Assembly (NCBI GenBank): GCA_003217735.2
Contig: CP031585.1
Span: 2,343,501-2,407,500, forward strand
Reading direction: 5' to 3'
DNA length: 64,000 nt
From: Marinibacterium anthonyi
GTDB lineage: Bacteria > Pseudomonadota > Alphaproteobacteria > Rhodobacterales > Rhodobacteraceae
Part shown: positions 45,149-53,348 of the stretch, piece by piece
Position numbering within the stretch: position 1 is the stretch's first letter
Layout of the letters: every line of letters begins with the position of its first letter
The notes under the pieces: generated by a model
The model's input: the letters and a program-made list of their open reading frames with translations, nothing else
Database searches by the model: none
Told to the model about the DNA's origin: nothing
Translations under genes and position numbers: made by a program

Positions 45149-46141
45149 ATGTCGATCGATATCCGCGTCCACACCCGCCAATTCGTCGAAAAGGACAATC
45201 GCGTCGCAGCGCTAAGCTACTTCGGCACCTTCGCGGTTTATTTCACCTCGTTCTTCCTTGCGGCCACCTATGCCGCGACCTGGTGGATCCTGGTTCCGAT
45301 GGGCGCGATCATGGCGCTGGCGGCGGTGCGGCTTTACGTGCTGCAACACGATTGCGGCCACCATTCGTTGTTCGAGACGCGCCAGCAAAACGAACTGGCC
45401 GGCCATGGCCTGTCGGTCTTCACCTTCGCGCCCTTCGAGGCGATGAAGCAGAATCACAACGAACATCACGGCTATATCGGCAACCTCGACCACCGCGACA
45501 CCGGCGAAATCAACACGATGACGCTGCGCGAATGGAACGAGGCGGGCTTCTGGGAACGGCTGGGCTACCGGCTGTACCGCAACCCGTTCATTCTGATCCC
45601 GCTGGGCGCGCTGTTCACCTATTTCATCCGCTACCGCTGGCCCAAGAACGCCGTCAAATACGGCGTCCGGGGCGTCATCCTGCACAACATTGCGCTGCTG
45701 TGCTGGATCGGCCTGATCTACATGCTGTTCGGCTGGACCGGCATCTGGGTCTGGCTGGGGTCGTCCTATGCGGGCGGCATGTTCGGCGTCTGGCTGGTCT
45801 ACCTGCAGCACAATTTCGAAGATACCTACTGGGACCGCCGTCCCGACCTCGACCCGCAGATCGCGGCGCTTCAGGGGTCGTCCTGCCTGGATTTCGGCTG
45901 GTTCTTCGACTTCATGGTGGCCTCGATCAACCTGCATGACATCCACCACCTGAATTCCCGCATCCCGTCCTACCGCCTGCGCGCCTGCCATTATTCGATC
46001 CCCGAAGAACTGGGCATGCGCCGCATCAAGTTCCCCGAGGCGATCCGCGCCATGCGGCTCAAGCTCTGGGACGAGGAAAACGAACGCCTGGTGCCGTTCC
46101 CGGCCACGCGCGAAACCCGGACAGCGGCGCACGCGGGCTGA
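45149..46141 (+). CDS. Membrane fatty acid desaturase
   Basis: This is a 330-residue integral membrane di-iron desaturase. The three histidine boxes are intact: LQHDCGHHSLF near residue 66, QNHNEHHGYI near 100 and NLHDIHHLNSRIPSY near 260; YLQHNFEDTYWDRR lies before the last box. Four to six hydrophobic segments surround them. The enzyme introduces a double bond into membrane acyl chains using electrons from a ferredoxin-type donor. AAGGAG lies upstream of the ATG. It stands alone with a dyad in its promoter region, hinting at regulation. The chain position it attacks is unknown. Confidence 0.93.
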   Translation: MSIDIRVHTRQFVEKDNRVAALSYFGTFAVYFTSFFLAATYAATWWILVPMGAIMALAAVRLYVLQHDCGHHSLFETRQQNELAGHGLSVFTFAPFEAMKQNHNEHHGYIGNLDHRDTGEINTMTLREWNEAGFWERLGYRLYRNPFILIPLGALFTYFIRYRWPKNAVKYGVRGVILHNIALLCWIGLIYMLFGWTGIWVWLGSSYAGGMFGVWLVYLQHNFEDTYWDRRPDLDPQIAALQGSSCLDFGWFFDFMVASINLHDIHHLNSRIPSYRLRACHYSIPEELGMRRIKFPEAIRAMRLKLWDEENERLVPFPATRETRTAAHAG

Positions 46142-46239
46142 TCGCCGCCGGACGACAGACAAGGCAGGGGGGTGGCATCGGCCGCCCCCTTTCCGTATCC
46201 GGGACCCCGCACAGCCGCCCCGAAGGAGCCCCCAACCCA

Positions 46240-46257
46240 ATGACAGATACCCAATGA
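46240..46257 (+). CDS. Five-codon leader frame overlapping the HAD gene start
   Basis: ATG ACA GAT ACC CAA TGA lies behind AAGGAG and its stop overlaps the HAD gene ATG (ATGA). It arose from a 14-base tandem duplication (46235-46262) that copied the start codon and first bases of the HAD gene out of frame. It could couple initiation or reduce it. Translation is not demonstrated. Confidence 0.35.
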   Translation: MTDTQ

Positions 46258-46907
46258 CAGACTTCGTCCTCGTGGATCTTGACGGCACCCTTGTCGATCC
46301 GGCGCCCGGCATCATCGGGTCCTTCCGCCACGCGCTGACCACGCTGGGCCATCCCGCGCCCCCGGCCCAGGACCTGGGATGGATCATTGGCCCGCCGCTG
46401 CGCCGCAGCTTCGAACGCCAGATCGGCGCGCCGGACCAGGTCGAAGACGCCGTCGCCCATTACCGTGACGTCTACGGGGGCGACGGGCTGTTCCAGGCCA
46501 CGCTCTATGACGGCATCGTCGAGGCGCTGACCGGGCTGAAGGCGGCCGGCTACGGGATGTACCTGTGCACCGCCAAGCCCATCGTCTTCGCCCGCCGCAT
46601 CACCGCGCATTTCGGGCTGGATACCCTGTTCGACGGCCAGTACGGCGCCGACCTTGACGGGCGTTTCGACGACAAGGGCGACCTGATCGCCCACATCCTG
46701 GCGCACGAGGGCCTTGACGGCGCGCGCGGCTGCATGATCGGCGACCGCGAAAACGACACTTCCGCCGCCGCGCGCAACGCCATGGCCTCGGTCGGCGTAT
46801 TGTGGGGCTACGGCGACAGCGGCGAACTGACCCAGGGCGGCGCCAGCGTGTTGTGTGCACATCCCCGCGATCTGGGCGGCTGCATCGACACGCTGCTGGG
46901 ATGCTGA
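46254..46907 (+). CDS. HAD-superfamily phosphatase, phosphoglycolate phosphatase-like
   Basis: This is a 217-residue haloacid-dehalogenase hydrolase. Motif I is VLVDLDGTLVDPAPG with the nucleophilic Asp near residue 8, motif II is YLCTAKP near 105, the Lys is in FDDKGDLIAHIL near 143, and motif IV is GCMIGDREND near 162. An alpha-helical cap lies between motifs I and II. The ATA/TAK-type motif II and motif-I spacing resemble Gph and pyrophosphatase PpaX-like enzymes, so the substrate is probably a small phosphate ester. The main start is duplicated (see the five-codon leader). Confidence 0.88.
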   Translation: MTDFVLVDLDGTLVDPAPGIIGSFRHALTTLGHPAPPAQDLGWIIGPPLRRSFERQIGAPDQVEDAVAHYRDVYGGDGLFQATLYDGIVEALTGLKAAGYGMYLCTAKPIVFARRITAHFGLDTLFDGQYGADLDGRFDDKGDLIAHILAHEGLDGARGCMIGDRENDTSAAARNAMASVGVLWGYGDSGELTQGGASVLCAHPRDLGGCIDTLLGC

Positions 46908-47033
46908 TCCCGGTCATCCCGGTCCCCATGCTTGCCATGCGGCCCATGGCGCCTATACAGGATTCAGGTGCCGGGCGAACCTTTCCGCTTTCCGGCCCGT
47001 CAGGGAGGCTGCACCGGGCAGAAAGGGACGATC

Positions 47034-48212
47034 ATGGCTGTACTGACCGACATTGCCGGCATCGGTCCCGTGCTCGAACGCGCGCTGCGGGCAAGGGGGA
47101 TCGCATCGGTGTCGGACCTGGCACAGGCCAGTCCCGACGACCTGCGCCCGGTCACCGGGGTCGGCCCGCGCCGCGCCGCCAAGCTGATCGAGGATGCGCG
47201 CCGTCTGACCTCCGGCCAGGCCGCCAAAGCCGCTCCGCCCGCCCGCCGTCGCCGCAAACCGCCCGCCGATGCCGCTCCGTTGCCAACCCCGTCGCCAACC
47301 CTGTCGCCCCCCGCGTCTCCTCGCGTGTCGCCCGCCCGCGCCGCCGCCCTCGCGCTTGACCCGTCGACGTCCCCGACACCTCCTGTGAAGGACCAAGGCA
47401 TGTCCCAGACCGCACCCGCCCGCCCGCGCCGCACCCCGCCGGTCTTCTTCACCCATCCCGGCCCGATGACCTGGATCAAGAACCTGGGCGAAGACCTGGT
47501 CACCGGCGGCACACGCCCCGACCTGACCCCGCCGTCCAGCCAATCGGACCCCGTGCCGCCCCCTCAGCCCTTGTCCCCCGTTCAGCCCGATCCGCTGCCG
47601 CTGCGCATCGTCGCCGATGCCCCCGCACAATCCGACCCCGCACAATCCGACCCCGACATGGGCGCGCTGCAGGGCCACGAACGGGGCATGGTGCCCGGGC
47701 GCATGACACCGCCCTCGGACCCTGTCGGCATCCCCGACACGCCCGGCCCGGAGGAGATCACGCCGCCACACGACCCCGGCACGGACCCGACCAGCCCGCC
47801 CGAGATGCCCGACATCGCGCCGCCCACCGAAATCCCCGTCGGCACGCCGCCCGAACTGCCCCAGGACCTGCCCGGCACACCCATCCCGACGCCCGAGCCG
47901 GAAATCACGCCCGAAATCACGCCCGAAATCACGCCCGAACCGGAGCCGGAAACGCCCGAGGAAACACCCGAACCCGAGCCCGAGACGCCGGATCCGGAAC
48001 CCACCCCGGATCCCGCTCCCGAAGAAACGCCCGAAGAACCGCCTGAAGAAACGCCCGAAGAACCGCCTGAAGAGACGTCCGAAGAAACGCCTGAAGAGAC
48101 GCCAGACCCCGAGATCCCCGGCGATACCGACGCAGGCAAGAAGGGCGGGAAGAAGAAGAAAAAGAAGAAGCCCGCCAAGGACAAGAAAAAGAAGAAATCC
48201 AAAAAGGCCTGA
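47034..48212 (+). CDS. Helix-hairpin-helix protein with Pro/Glu repeats and poly-lysine tail
   Basis: This 392-residue protein has three clear zones. Residues 1-60 form a tandem helix-hairpin-helix DNA-binding-type module (LTDIAGIGPVLERALRARGI and LRPVTGVGPRRAAKLIEDA). A long Pro-rich middle (about 65-290) is broken by one conserved-looking patch, PGPMTWIKNLGEDLVTGG. Residues about 290-365 are Pro/Glu/Thr repeats (EITPEITPEITPEPEPETP and PEETPEEPPEETPEEPPEE). The last 25 residues are mostly lysine. Opposite charges in the repeats and tail suggest an extended linker with a nucleic-acid-binding end. No named family covers the whole protein. GAAAGGGA precedes the ATG. Function is unknown. Confidence 0.82.
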   Translation: MAVLTDIAGIGPVLERALRARGIASVSDLAQASPDDLRPVTGVGPRRAAKLIEDARRLTSGQAAKAAPPARRRRKPPADAAPLPTPSPTLSPPASPRVSPARAAALALDPSTSPTPPVKDQGMSQTAPARPRRTPPVFFTHPGPMTWIKNLGEDLVTGGTRPDLTPPSSQSDPVPPPQPLSPVQPDPLPLRIVADAPAQSDPAQSDPDMGALQGHERGMVPGRMTPPSDPVGIPDTPGPEEITPPHDPGTDPTSPPEMPDIAPPTEIPVGTPPELPQDLPGTPIPTPEPEITPEITPEITPEPEPETPEETPEPEPETPDPEPTPDPAPEETPEEPPEETPEEPPEETSEETPEETPDPEIPGDTDAGKKGGKKKKKKKPAKDKKKKKSKKA

Positions 48213-48321
48213 CCCCAAGCCTTTCCCTCAGGATGCCAATCCGCGCGCCCAAGGTCGGGCGCCCCGCATCCCATGCCTGCGGACCTCCCCCGCAGGCGCA
48301 GACCACCAAGGAGACCCTCTC

Positions 48322-48843
48322 ATGAAATCCCTCGCCGTCGCCCTGATGTGCCTCATCGCCCAACCGGCCCTTGCCGAATGGTACTTCGTCTCGAACCTCG
48401 AAGGCGGCGCCGAATACTGGACCTTCACCAATCCCACGGGCAAGCTGACGCCGGTTGGCACCCAGACCGAAGAGATCCGCATCACCCGCAACCCGATGGT
48501 GCGCGACCTGGGCCCCGACGGCGTCTGCACGCATGACAATTGCACCATCTCGGTGGTGGTGGACGGCAAGATGCCCAAGGCGGGCGACCCGGTCACGGTG
48601 CGGTTCTCGACCACCGTGCTGATGAACCTGACGGCCGCCAGCGATGACGCCCTGCTGGTCAATGCCACCCCCGTGGGCGAGGTCAACACCAATGCCTTCA
48701 TCCGCAACATCCGCGACGGCGCCTGGGTCGACATCACCTATGCCGGCCAGACCCACCGCTTCGACCTGTCGGGCTCCAGCAAGGCCTGGGGCGCCTATCG
48801 CCACTACTCGGACACCGACGCGTTCAAAAGCTACGGCGGCTGA
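48322..48843 (+). CDS. Secreted hypothetical protein
   Basis: This is a 173-residue protein with a clear signal peptide (KSLAVALMCLIAQPALA) cleaved before EWYFVSN. The mature part is beta-rich and has one Cys pair (GVCTHDNCTI) likely to form a disulfide. AAGGAG lies upstream of the ATG. The stop is followed by two further copies of its own last codons (13-bp tandem repeat) and then a terminator. No family is recognised. Confidence 0.78.
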   Translation: MKSLAVALMCLIAQPALAEWYFVSNLEGGAEYWTFTNPTGKLTPVGTQTEEIRITRNPMVRDLGPDGVCTHDNCTISVVVDGKMPKAGDPVTVRFSTTVLMNLTAASDDALLVNATPVGEVNTNAFIRNIRDGAWVDITYAGQTHRFDLSGSSKAWGAYRHYSDTDAFKSYGG

Positions 48844-48873
48844 CTGCGGCGGCTGACTGGGGCGGCTGACACC
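48835..48873 (+). repeat. 13-bp tandem repeat duplicating a stop codon
   Basis: GGCGGCTGAC plus three bases is present three times. The first copy contains the stop of the upstream gene, so the end of the gene has been triplicated in a row outside the coding region. Confidence 0.8.
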
Positions 48874-48906
48874 CGGGCCCGATCCGCAAGACGGCGAGAC
48901 ATGCAA

Positions 48907-48938
48907 AAGGCCAGGCGCGCAAGCACCTGGCCTTCTTT
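48907..48938. terminator. Intrinsic terminator between convergent genes
   Basis: AAGGCCAGG and CCTGGCCTT form a 9-bp stem with a 10-base loop. CTTTC follows on the plus strand and an A/T tract lies on the other side, so it may work in both directions, serving the secreted protein and the amide hydrolase gene. Confidence 0.7.
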
Positions 48939-48959
48939 CATCTCGAACGGGGAAAGGGT

Positions 48960-50057
48960 TCAGAAATCCGCCGTGCGGTCGCGGATGACGAACGTCTTGT
49001 CCATCTTCAGGGTCTTCGGTTTTTCCAGCCCGTCCAGCACCTTGACGATATCGATGCTTTCGATGTCCTGGCCCTCGTAGGTCTTGAAGTAATAGACCAG
49101 GTTCTGGGTGTCGGATGCAGAGGTCCACAGCGTGTATTCCGTCATCACGCCGTTATCCTTCAGATCCTCGCGGATCGACCCCTTGGGGATGTCGAAGTTG
49201 TTGAGGATGTGAAACGCCTCGAAGATCGCGTCGCCGGCGGTTTCGGCCGGCAGCGTCGAATTGGCGAAGGCGGTGGCCCGCACGAATCGCGACGGCGATG
49301 TGAAATCCCCCGGCAGCCCGGCCATGCCGGTGCCCTGGCCGAAGGGCTTCAGCACCTGGCTGCCCACGGTGATCTGATCCTTGGCGTCCATGCCCAGGCC
49401 GATGTAGTTCTGCAGGTTGGTCAGGTGCCAGTCATAGGTCGGGTTGTTGGTCACCGCGTTGACCGTGTTGTCCCAGATCTTCATCCCGTCGGCGCTGTAT
49501 TCCACCACGATGGATGCGCCGGTCTTGTCGGTGATCGCGTAATGCACCGGGGCGGGCCCGCCGATTTCCTGGATGTCCGTCCCCACGACGGCCAGTTTCG
49601 GCAGCGCTTCCTTCACCTCGGCCACGGTGGAAAACTGGCCCAGAACCCAGTTGCCCAGCTCTTCCGAGGAAATCGCGTGGTCCTTGTTTTCCGGCGTCAG
49701 GTCGTCCAGCACGGCGGAGCCGGCGAAATAGAAGATCCCGAAATACAGGCCCTCGGTGTTCATCCCGTCCACGATCACCGGCATGTCGAACCCGTTGGCC
49801 CCGGCGAACCCGTACTTGGTCTCGTAGGAAAATCCGGTCTCGTCCGGGTTCAGCGCCAGCGTCTCGATCCTGGTGCCCGCGGGCACCGCGACGATGTCCG
49901 ATTTCAGGTCGAACCCGAATTCCATCGTCCGCGCCGGAACGGTGGTCCCGTCCTTGGCGTGCAGCACGATGCCGGTGCAGGCCAGCGCCTGCTGGCTGGC
50001 CAGACCCAGCAGCATCGTCGCCGCCGCAACCCGTTTCACGATCAAGCTGATCTTCAT
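48960..50057 (-). CDS. Periplasmic linear amide C-N hydrolase (choloylglycine hydrolase/penicillin V acylase family)
   Basis: This is a 365-residue Ntn-hydrolase. The signal peptide (AAATMLLGLASQQALA) ends directly before CTGIVLHAKDG, so processing leaves the catalytic Cys as the N-terminal nucleophile, as in this family. VPARTMEFGFDL near residue 40, the VDGMNTEGLYFGIFYF segment near 95, and VVEYSADG and NAVTNNPTYDWHL further on are conserved. Family members cleave penicillin V, bile-salt amides or N-acyl-homoserine lactones; an acyl-homoserine lactone or acyl-amide substrate is plausible in this group. The ATG at 50057 gives the normal signal peptide. Confidence 0.9.
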   Translation of the reverse strand: MKISLIVKRVAAATMLLGLASQQALACTGIVLHAKDGTTVPARTMEFGFDLKSDIVAVPAGTRIETLALNPDETGFSYETKYGFAGANGFDMPVIVDGMNTEGLYFGIFYFAGSAVLDDLTPENKDHAISSEELGNWVLGQFSTVAEVKEALPKLAVVGTDIQEIGGPAPVHYAITDKTGASIVVEYSADGMKIWDNTVNAVTNNPTYDWHLTNLQNYIGLGMDAKDQITVGSQVLKPFGQGTGMAGLPGDFTSPSRFVRATAFANSTLPAETAGDAIFEAFHILNNFDIPKGSIREDLKDNGVMTEYTLWTSASDTQNLVYYFKTYEGQDIESIDIVKVLDGLEKPKTLKMDKTFVIRDRTADF

Positions 50058-50250
50058 GTCTTTCGTCTCCCGTATCCGGACGCCATGTCCTTGATATGTC
50101 ACGAGACAATGGGTCACGCTGCCGGGATCCGCAAGGGATGGCGACGAAACTCCTTATGATTTCAGTAAGGTACAGACAATATGTCGCTGTCGCCGGACGC
50201 GGTCCGCTGCGCCCATTCCGGGGAACACCGCCGACGATGTCCGGACGGCC

Positions 50251-50276
50251 GGGTATTTCAAAAGAGAAAGAAGCAG
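50251..50276. repeat. Dispersed 26-bp repeat, copy 2
   Basis: It matches 16069-16094 at 24 of 26 bases, beginning GGGTATTT and ending AGAGAAAGAAGCAG. It lies in a spacer between two minus-strand genes, about 55 bases before a terminator. Confidence 0.75.
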
Positions 50277-50305
50277 ATTTGCGCGCGCCATACGGCCCCC
50301 TGACG

Positions 50306-50339
50306 CAAAACGCCCCCGCAGGGCAAACCGCAGGGGCGT
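50306..50339 (-). terminator. Intrinsic terminator of the serS-TspO-like operon
   Basis: Read on the minus strand, ACGCCCCTGC pairs with GCGGGGGCGT (one mismatch) and is followed by TTTTG. It lies 24 bases after the TspO-like gene and probably ends the serS operon transcript. Confidence 0.7.
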
Positions 50340-50362
50340 CTGGTCCTGGGCCGTGGCCGGCG

Positions 50363-51091
50363 TCAGCGCGTCAGGGCCAGCATCTTCTGCGTGCTGCGCA
50401 GGGCCATCAGCCCGATCACCACCGCGCCCAGCCCCGAAATCACCGCGACGGCGCGATCCTGGGTCAGCGCCGACAGAAAGATCCCGGCCAGCCCCCAGGC
50501 CACGCCGGCCTCGTACATGGCCGTGTCGCGCACCGTCCAGATCACGAACCCCGCCACCAGCAGCGCCAGCACCAGGCAGAAGATCGCGGCGGACCGTTCG
50601 CTGAGCAACCCGTAGCCGCCCAGCAGCAGGCCCAGGCTGACAAAGCTGGCCGCCGTCAGCCAGCCGGCGAACAGGCCCGCCGGCGCCCGCGCCATCCAGT
50701 GATCCAGGAAGGGCGCATCGTGCAGCGCCACGATCGCCGCCACCATCATGACGAAGATCAGGATCGTCGCCAGGAACGGGCTGACCTGCGCCACCGGCAG
50801 CCAGGTCGCCCCGACCGCCAGCGCCAGCGTCAGGCTGGGCCGCATCGCCGACCAGTCCGGCTCGCTCATGCGCATGAACAGGCCGAAGATCGCGCTGACC
50901 GCCAGCCAGCCGTAGACCAGCGTCCAGATCAGGAATGTCCAGCCGGGCGGCTGGATCAGCGGATCGACCTGGGGCACCGGGAATTGCGCCGGGTCATAGC
51001 CCCGGAAGCTTCCCGTCACGAAGGGCGATGCGATGAAGGCCGCCGTCGCCAGAAAGACGACGATGGCCATGAAGGGGGTAGGGCGGGTCAT
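50363..51091 (-). CDS. TspO/MBR-like multi-pass membrane protein
   Basis: This is a 242-residue integral membrane protein with about seven hydrophobic helices. The [20 protein letters not shown] segment near residue 50 resembles the tryptophan-containing first loop and helix of the TspO/MBR family, but the protein is longer than classical TspO (about 160 residues) and has fewer Trp residues. The start overlaps the serS stop by ATGA, and the pair is followed by a terminator. Ligands such as tetrapyrroles are possible for the family; nothing here proves it. Confidence 0.75.
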   Translation of the reverse strand: MTRPTPFMAIVVFLATAAFIASPFVTGSFRGYDPAQFPVPQVDPLIQPPGWTFLIWTLVYGWLAVSAIFGLFMRMSEPDWSAMRPSLTLALAVGATWLPVAQVSPFLATILIFVMMVAAIVALHDAPFLDHWMARAPAGLFAGWLTAASFVSLGLLLGGYGLLSERSAAIFCLVLALLVAGFVIWTVRDTAMYEAGVAWGLAGIFLSALTQDRAVAVISGLGAVVIGLMALRSTQKMLALTR

Positions 51092-52380
51092 GACAGCTGT
51101 CCGTCCGGGTTGAGCCTGGTCTTCCCTCCAAGATAGGGCGTCAGGACCTCGGGCAACACCACGGATCCATCTTCCTGCTGGCCGTTCTCCAGCACCGCGA
51201 TCAGGCAGCGCCCCACGGCCAGCCCCGACCCGTTCAGCGTATGCACGTATTCCGGCTTGCCGCCGCCCTCGGGACGGAACCGCGCGTTCATCCGCCGCGC
51301 CTGGAACGCCCCCGTGGTGGACACCGAAGAGATCTCGCGGAACGTGTCCTGCCCGGGCAGCCAGACCTCGATGTCATAGGTGCGGCGCGCGCCGAACCCG
51401 GTGTCGCCGGAACACAGCAGCACCGTGCGATACGGCAGCCCCAGCGCCTCCAGGATGCCTTGGGCGCAGCCCAGCATCCGCTGCTGTTCGGCGTCCGACT
51501 GGTCGGGATGCGTGATCGACACCATCTCGACCTTCTCGAACTGGTGCTGGCGCAGCATGCCGGACGTGTCCTTGCCCGCGCTGCCGGCTTCGGACCGGAA
51601 ACACTGGGTATGCGCCGTCATCCGGATCGGCAGCTGCCCGGCGTCCAGCATGTCGCCCGCCACCGAATAGGTCAGCGTGACCTCGGACGTGGGGATCAGC
51701 CACCAGCCATTGGTGGTCTGATAGCTGTCGTCGCCGAATTTCGGCAGCTTGTCGGTGCCATACATCGCCTCTTCGCGCACCAGCACCGGTGTCTGCACCT
51801 CGGTCAGGCCGTTCTTGTCGACATGTGTGTCCACCATGAACTGCGCCAGCGCCCGGTGAATGCGCGCCACGCCGGCCTTCAGGAACACGAACCGCGCGCC
51901 CGATGTCTTGGCCGCCGTCTCGAAATCCATCGCCGCCGCGACGCCGGCGATCTGGTAATGCTCCACCGGCGTGAAGGCGAACGACGGTGCCGCGCCCCAG
52001 CGCCCGACCTCGACATTGCCGTCCTCGTCGGCGCCCTCGGGCACGTCATCGGCCAGAACGTTGGGGATGCGCGCCAGCATGTCGGTCAGCTTCGCGTCCA
52101 GCTCCTTGGCCTCGGCCTGCATTGCCGCCACTTCGGCCTTCTTGTCGGCCACCAGCGCGCGCAGCCGCTCGAACGCGGCCTCGTCGCCGCGTCCCTTGGC
52201 CGCACCGACTTCCTTGCTTGCCTTGTTCTGCTCGGCCTGCGCCGTCTCGGCGGCCAGGATCTTGGCGCGCCGCGCCTCGTCAAGCGCGAGGATGTCCGAC
52301 GACATCGACGCGTCTCCCCGACGAGCAAGGGCGGCGTCGAAGCCTTCCGGGTTCTCGCGGATCAGGCGGATGTCGTGCAT
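51088..52380 (-). CDS. serS: Seryl-tRNA synthetase
   Basis: This is a class II aminoacyl-tRNA synthetase of 430 residues. The N-terminal coiled-coil arm (about 25-110, rich in Ala, Lys and Glu) contacts the long variable arm of tRNA-Ser. Motif 2 lies in [20 protein letters not shown] with [10 protein letters not shown], and motif 3 in [29 protein letters not shown] near residue 230 marks the serine site. It is followed by a coupled TspO-like gene. It appears complete and standard. Confidence 0.97.
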   Translation of the reverse strand: MHDIRLIRENPEGFDAALARRGDASMSSDILALDEARRAKILAAETAQAEQNKASKEVGAAKGRGDEAAFERLRALVADKKAEVAAMQAEAKELDAKLTDMLARIPNVLADDVPEGADEDGNVEVGRWGAAPSFAFTPVEHYQIAGVAAAMDFETAAKTSGARFVFLKAGVARIHRALAQFMVDTHVDKNGLTEVQTPVLVREEAMYGTDKLPKFGDDSYQTTNGWWLIPTSEVTLTYSVAGDMLDAGQLPIRMTAHTQCFRSEAGSAGKDTSGMLRQHQFEKVEMVSITHPDQSDAEQQRMLGCAQGILEALGLPYRTVLLCSGDTGFGARRTYDIEVWLPGQDTFREISSVSTTGAFQARRMNARFRPEGGGKPEYVHTLNGSGLAVGRCLIAVLENGQQEDGSVVLPEVLTPYLGGKTRLNPDGQLS

Positions 52381-52497
52381 GTCCTGGCACTCCTTTGGTG
52401 AATCACTCGATCATGGTCCTGGGCGCCTTATGACAGCGCGATCGCCAAAGGGGTAGGGGACGCGGCCCATCGGCCCATCCCGCCTTCCTGTCCTTGC

Positions 52498-53205
52498 TCA
52501 CCTGTCCCCGATCTCCTCCGCCACCCAGTCCAGCGCCCGGGGCACCAGCGTCCGGTCTCCGGCAATTGCCGACACCACGCCCACCACGCGCCAGCCATCG
52601 CCCACCTTGCCCAGCATCGGCCCCCCCGACGCCCCGTGTTCCACCGCGCAACGCGTCATCGCCAGCGAGAATTTCCGCAGCTCCAGGTCGCAATCGAACC
52701 GCCCGCCCAGCACATGCGGCCGCGACCCCTGGTAACCCAGCACCGCGTAGGGGCCGCTGACCAGGTCCCGACCCAGCAAGGGCAGCGGCGCGATGTCCAT
52801 CGCACTTTCCAGCCGCAACAGCGCCAGGTCATGCCCCGGATCGATGCGCCCGTCCTCCACCGCAAGGGGGTGCAACAGCGCCTCGACAACCCGCCGATCG
52901 CCCCGCGCGTGCCCCCGATGCCAACCGGCCACGAAATGCAGGTCGCCCACCGCAACCCTCTGACCGGTCTCGCGAAACAGGCAATGGCCCGCCGTCAGCA
53001 CCCGGTCCGGCGCCACCAGAACTCCCGAACACATCCCCCGCGTCCGGAACCCCGCCGCATTCACCCGGCCCACGGCGGCCCAGACATCATGCGCCTCCTC
53101 CGGCAGCGCCGGCAGCCCGCCCGCACCCGCAGCCCCCGCCCAAAGACACAGCGCCGCCGCTCCCAGCTTCTTCTTGGTCCAAATACCCAAACCAGCCCCA
53201 TCCAT
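52498..53205 (-). CDS. Secreted trypsin-like serine protease
   Basis: This is a 235-residue S1-family protease. The catalytic triad is visible: His in VLTAGHCLF near residue 72, Asp in DPGHDLALLRLE near 124 and Ser in HGASGGPM near 190. A signal peptide (KKKLGAAALCLWAGAAGAGG) follows an N-terminal stretch, GLGIWTKKK, encoded by a copy of the dispersed repeat. The ATG at 53205 is chosen; 53223 would add six residues. The gene is divergent from a TetR regulator, with a very strong palindromic operator between them, so its expression is probably switched by that regulator. Confidence 0.88.
   Translation of the reverse strand: MDGAGLGIWTKKKLGAAALCLWAGAAGAGGLPALPEEAHDVWAAVGRVNAAGFRTRGMCSGVLVAPDRVLTAGHCLFRETGQRVAVGDLHFVAGWHRGHARGDRRVVEALLHPLAVEDGRIDPGHDLALLRLESAMDIAPLPLLGRDLVSGPYAVLGYQGSRPHVLGGRFDCDLELRKFSLAMTRCAVEHGASGGPMLGKVGDGWRVVGVVSAIAGDRTLVPRALDWVAEEIGDR
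53166..53188 (-). repeat. Dispersed repeat, variant copy 3, inside protease signal region
   Basis: Read on the minus strand this begins GGGTATTT and ends AAGAAGAAGC, like copies at 16069 and 50251 but with a different middle (GGACC). It is translated as GIWTKKK and provides the positively charged start of the protease signal peptide. Confidence 0.55.
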
Positions 53206-53271
53206 CCGATGCCCCGCCTGCATACCGCGACAAGCTTGAAACCGCCGCCCCCGAATATCCCGCTTGCCTCA

Positions 53272-53312
53272 TGTCACCCCCTCGTGACACATGATGTCAC
53301 GAGGGGGTGACA
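53272..53312. promoter_or_regulatory. Large palindromic operator between protease and TetR genes
   Basis: TGTCACCCCCTCGTGACA (53272-53289) and TGTCACGAGGGGGTGACA (53295-53312) are perfect inverted repeats of 18 bases with spacer CATGA. Each arm is itself bounded by TGTCAC and GTGACA, so the region holds nested half-sites. It lies 36 bases before the TetR start and 66 bases before the protease start. It is a strong candidate for TetR binding and shared control. Confidence 0.8.
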
Positions 53313-53348
53313 AATGCCCCGATCCCCGCAAAGCCCCCGGACGCTCCC

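Larger units (their letters stand above)
50058..50362. other. Intergenic stretch upstream of amide hydrolase
   Basis: This spacer holds the dispersed 26-bp repeat (50251-50276) and the terminator of the TspO-like gene (50306-50339). Near 50097, TGTCACGAGACA is a small dyad sharing 9 bases with the TetR operator at 53272-53312. No gene is recognised. Confidence 0.5.

Noticed and set aside
46953-48218. Gly/Arg-rich minus-strand frame opposite the HhH protein
   Set aside because: It is the reverse of Pro/Glu/Lys repeats, hence apparent GRRFFGR repeats; the plus strand has a ribosome site and an HhH domain.
50097-50115. Possible second TetR site upstream of the amide hydrolase
   Set aside because: Only 9 bases match the operator arm and the symmetry is weak; not enough to annotate.
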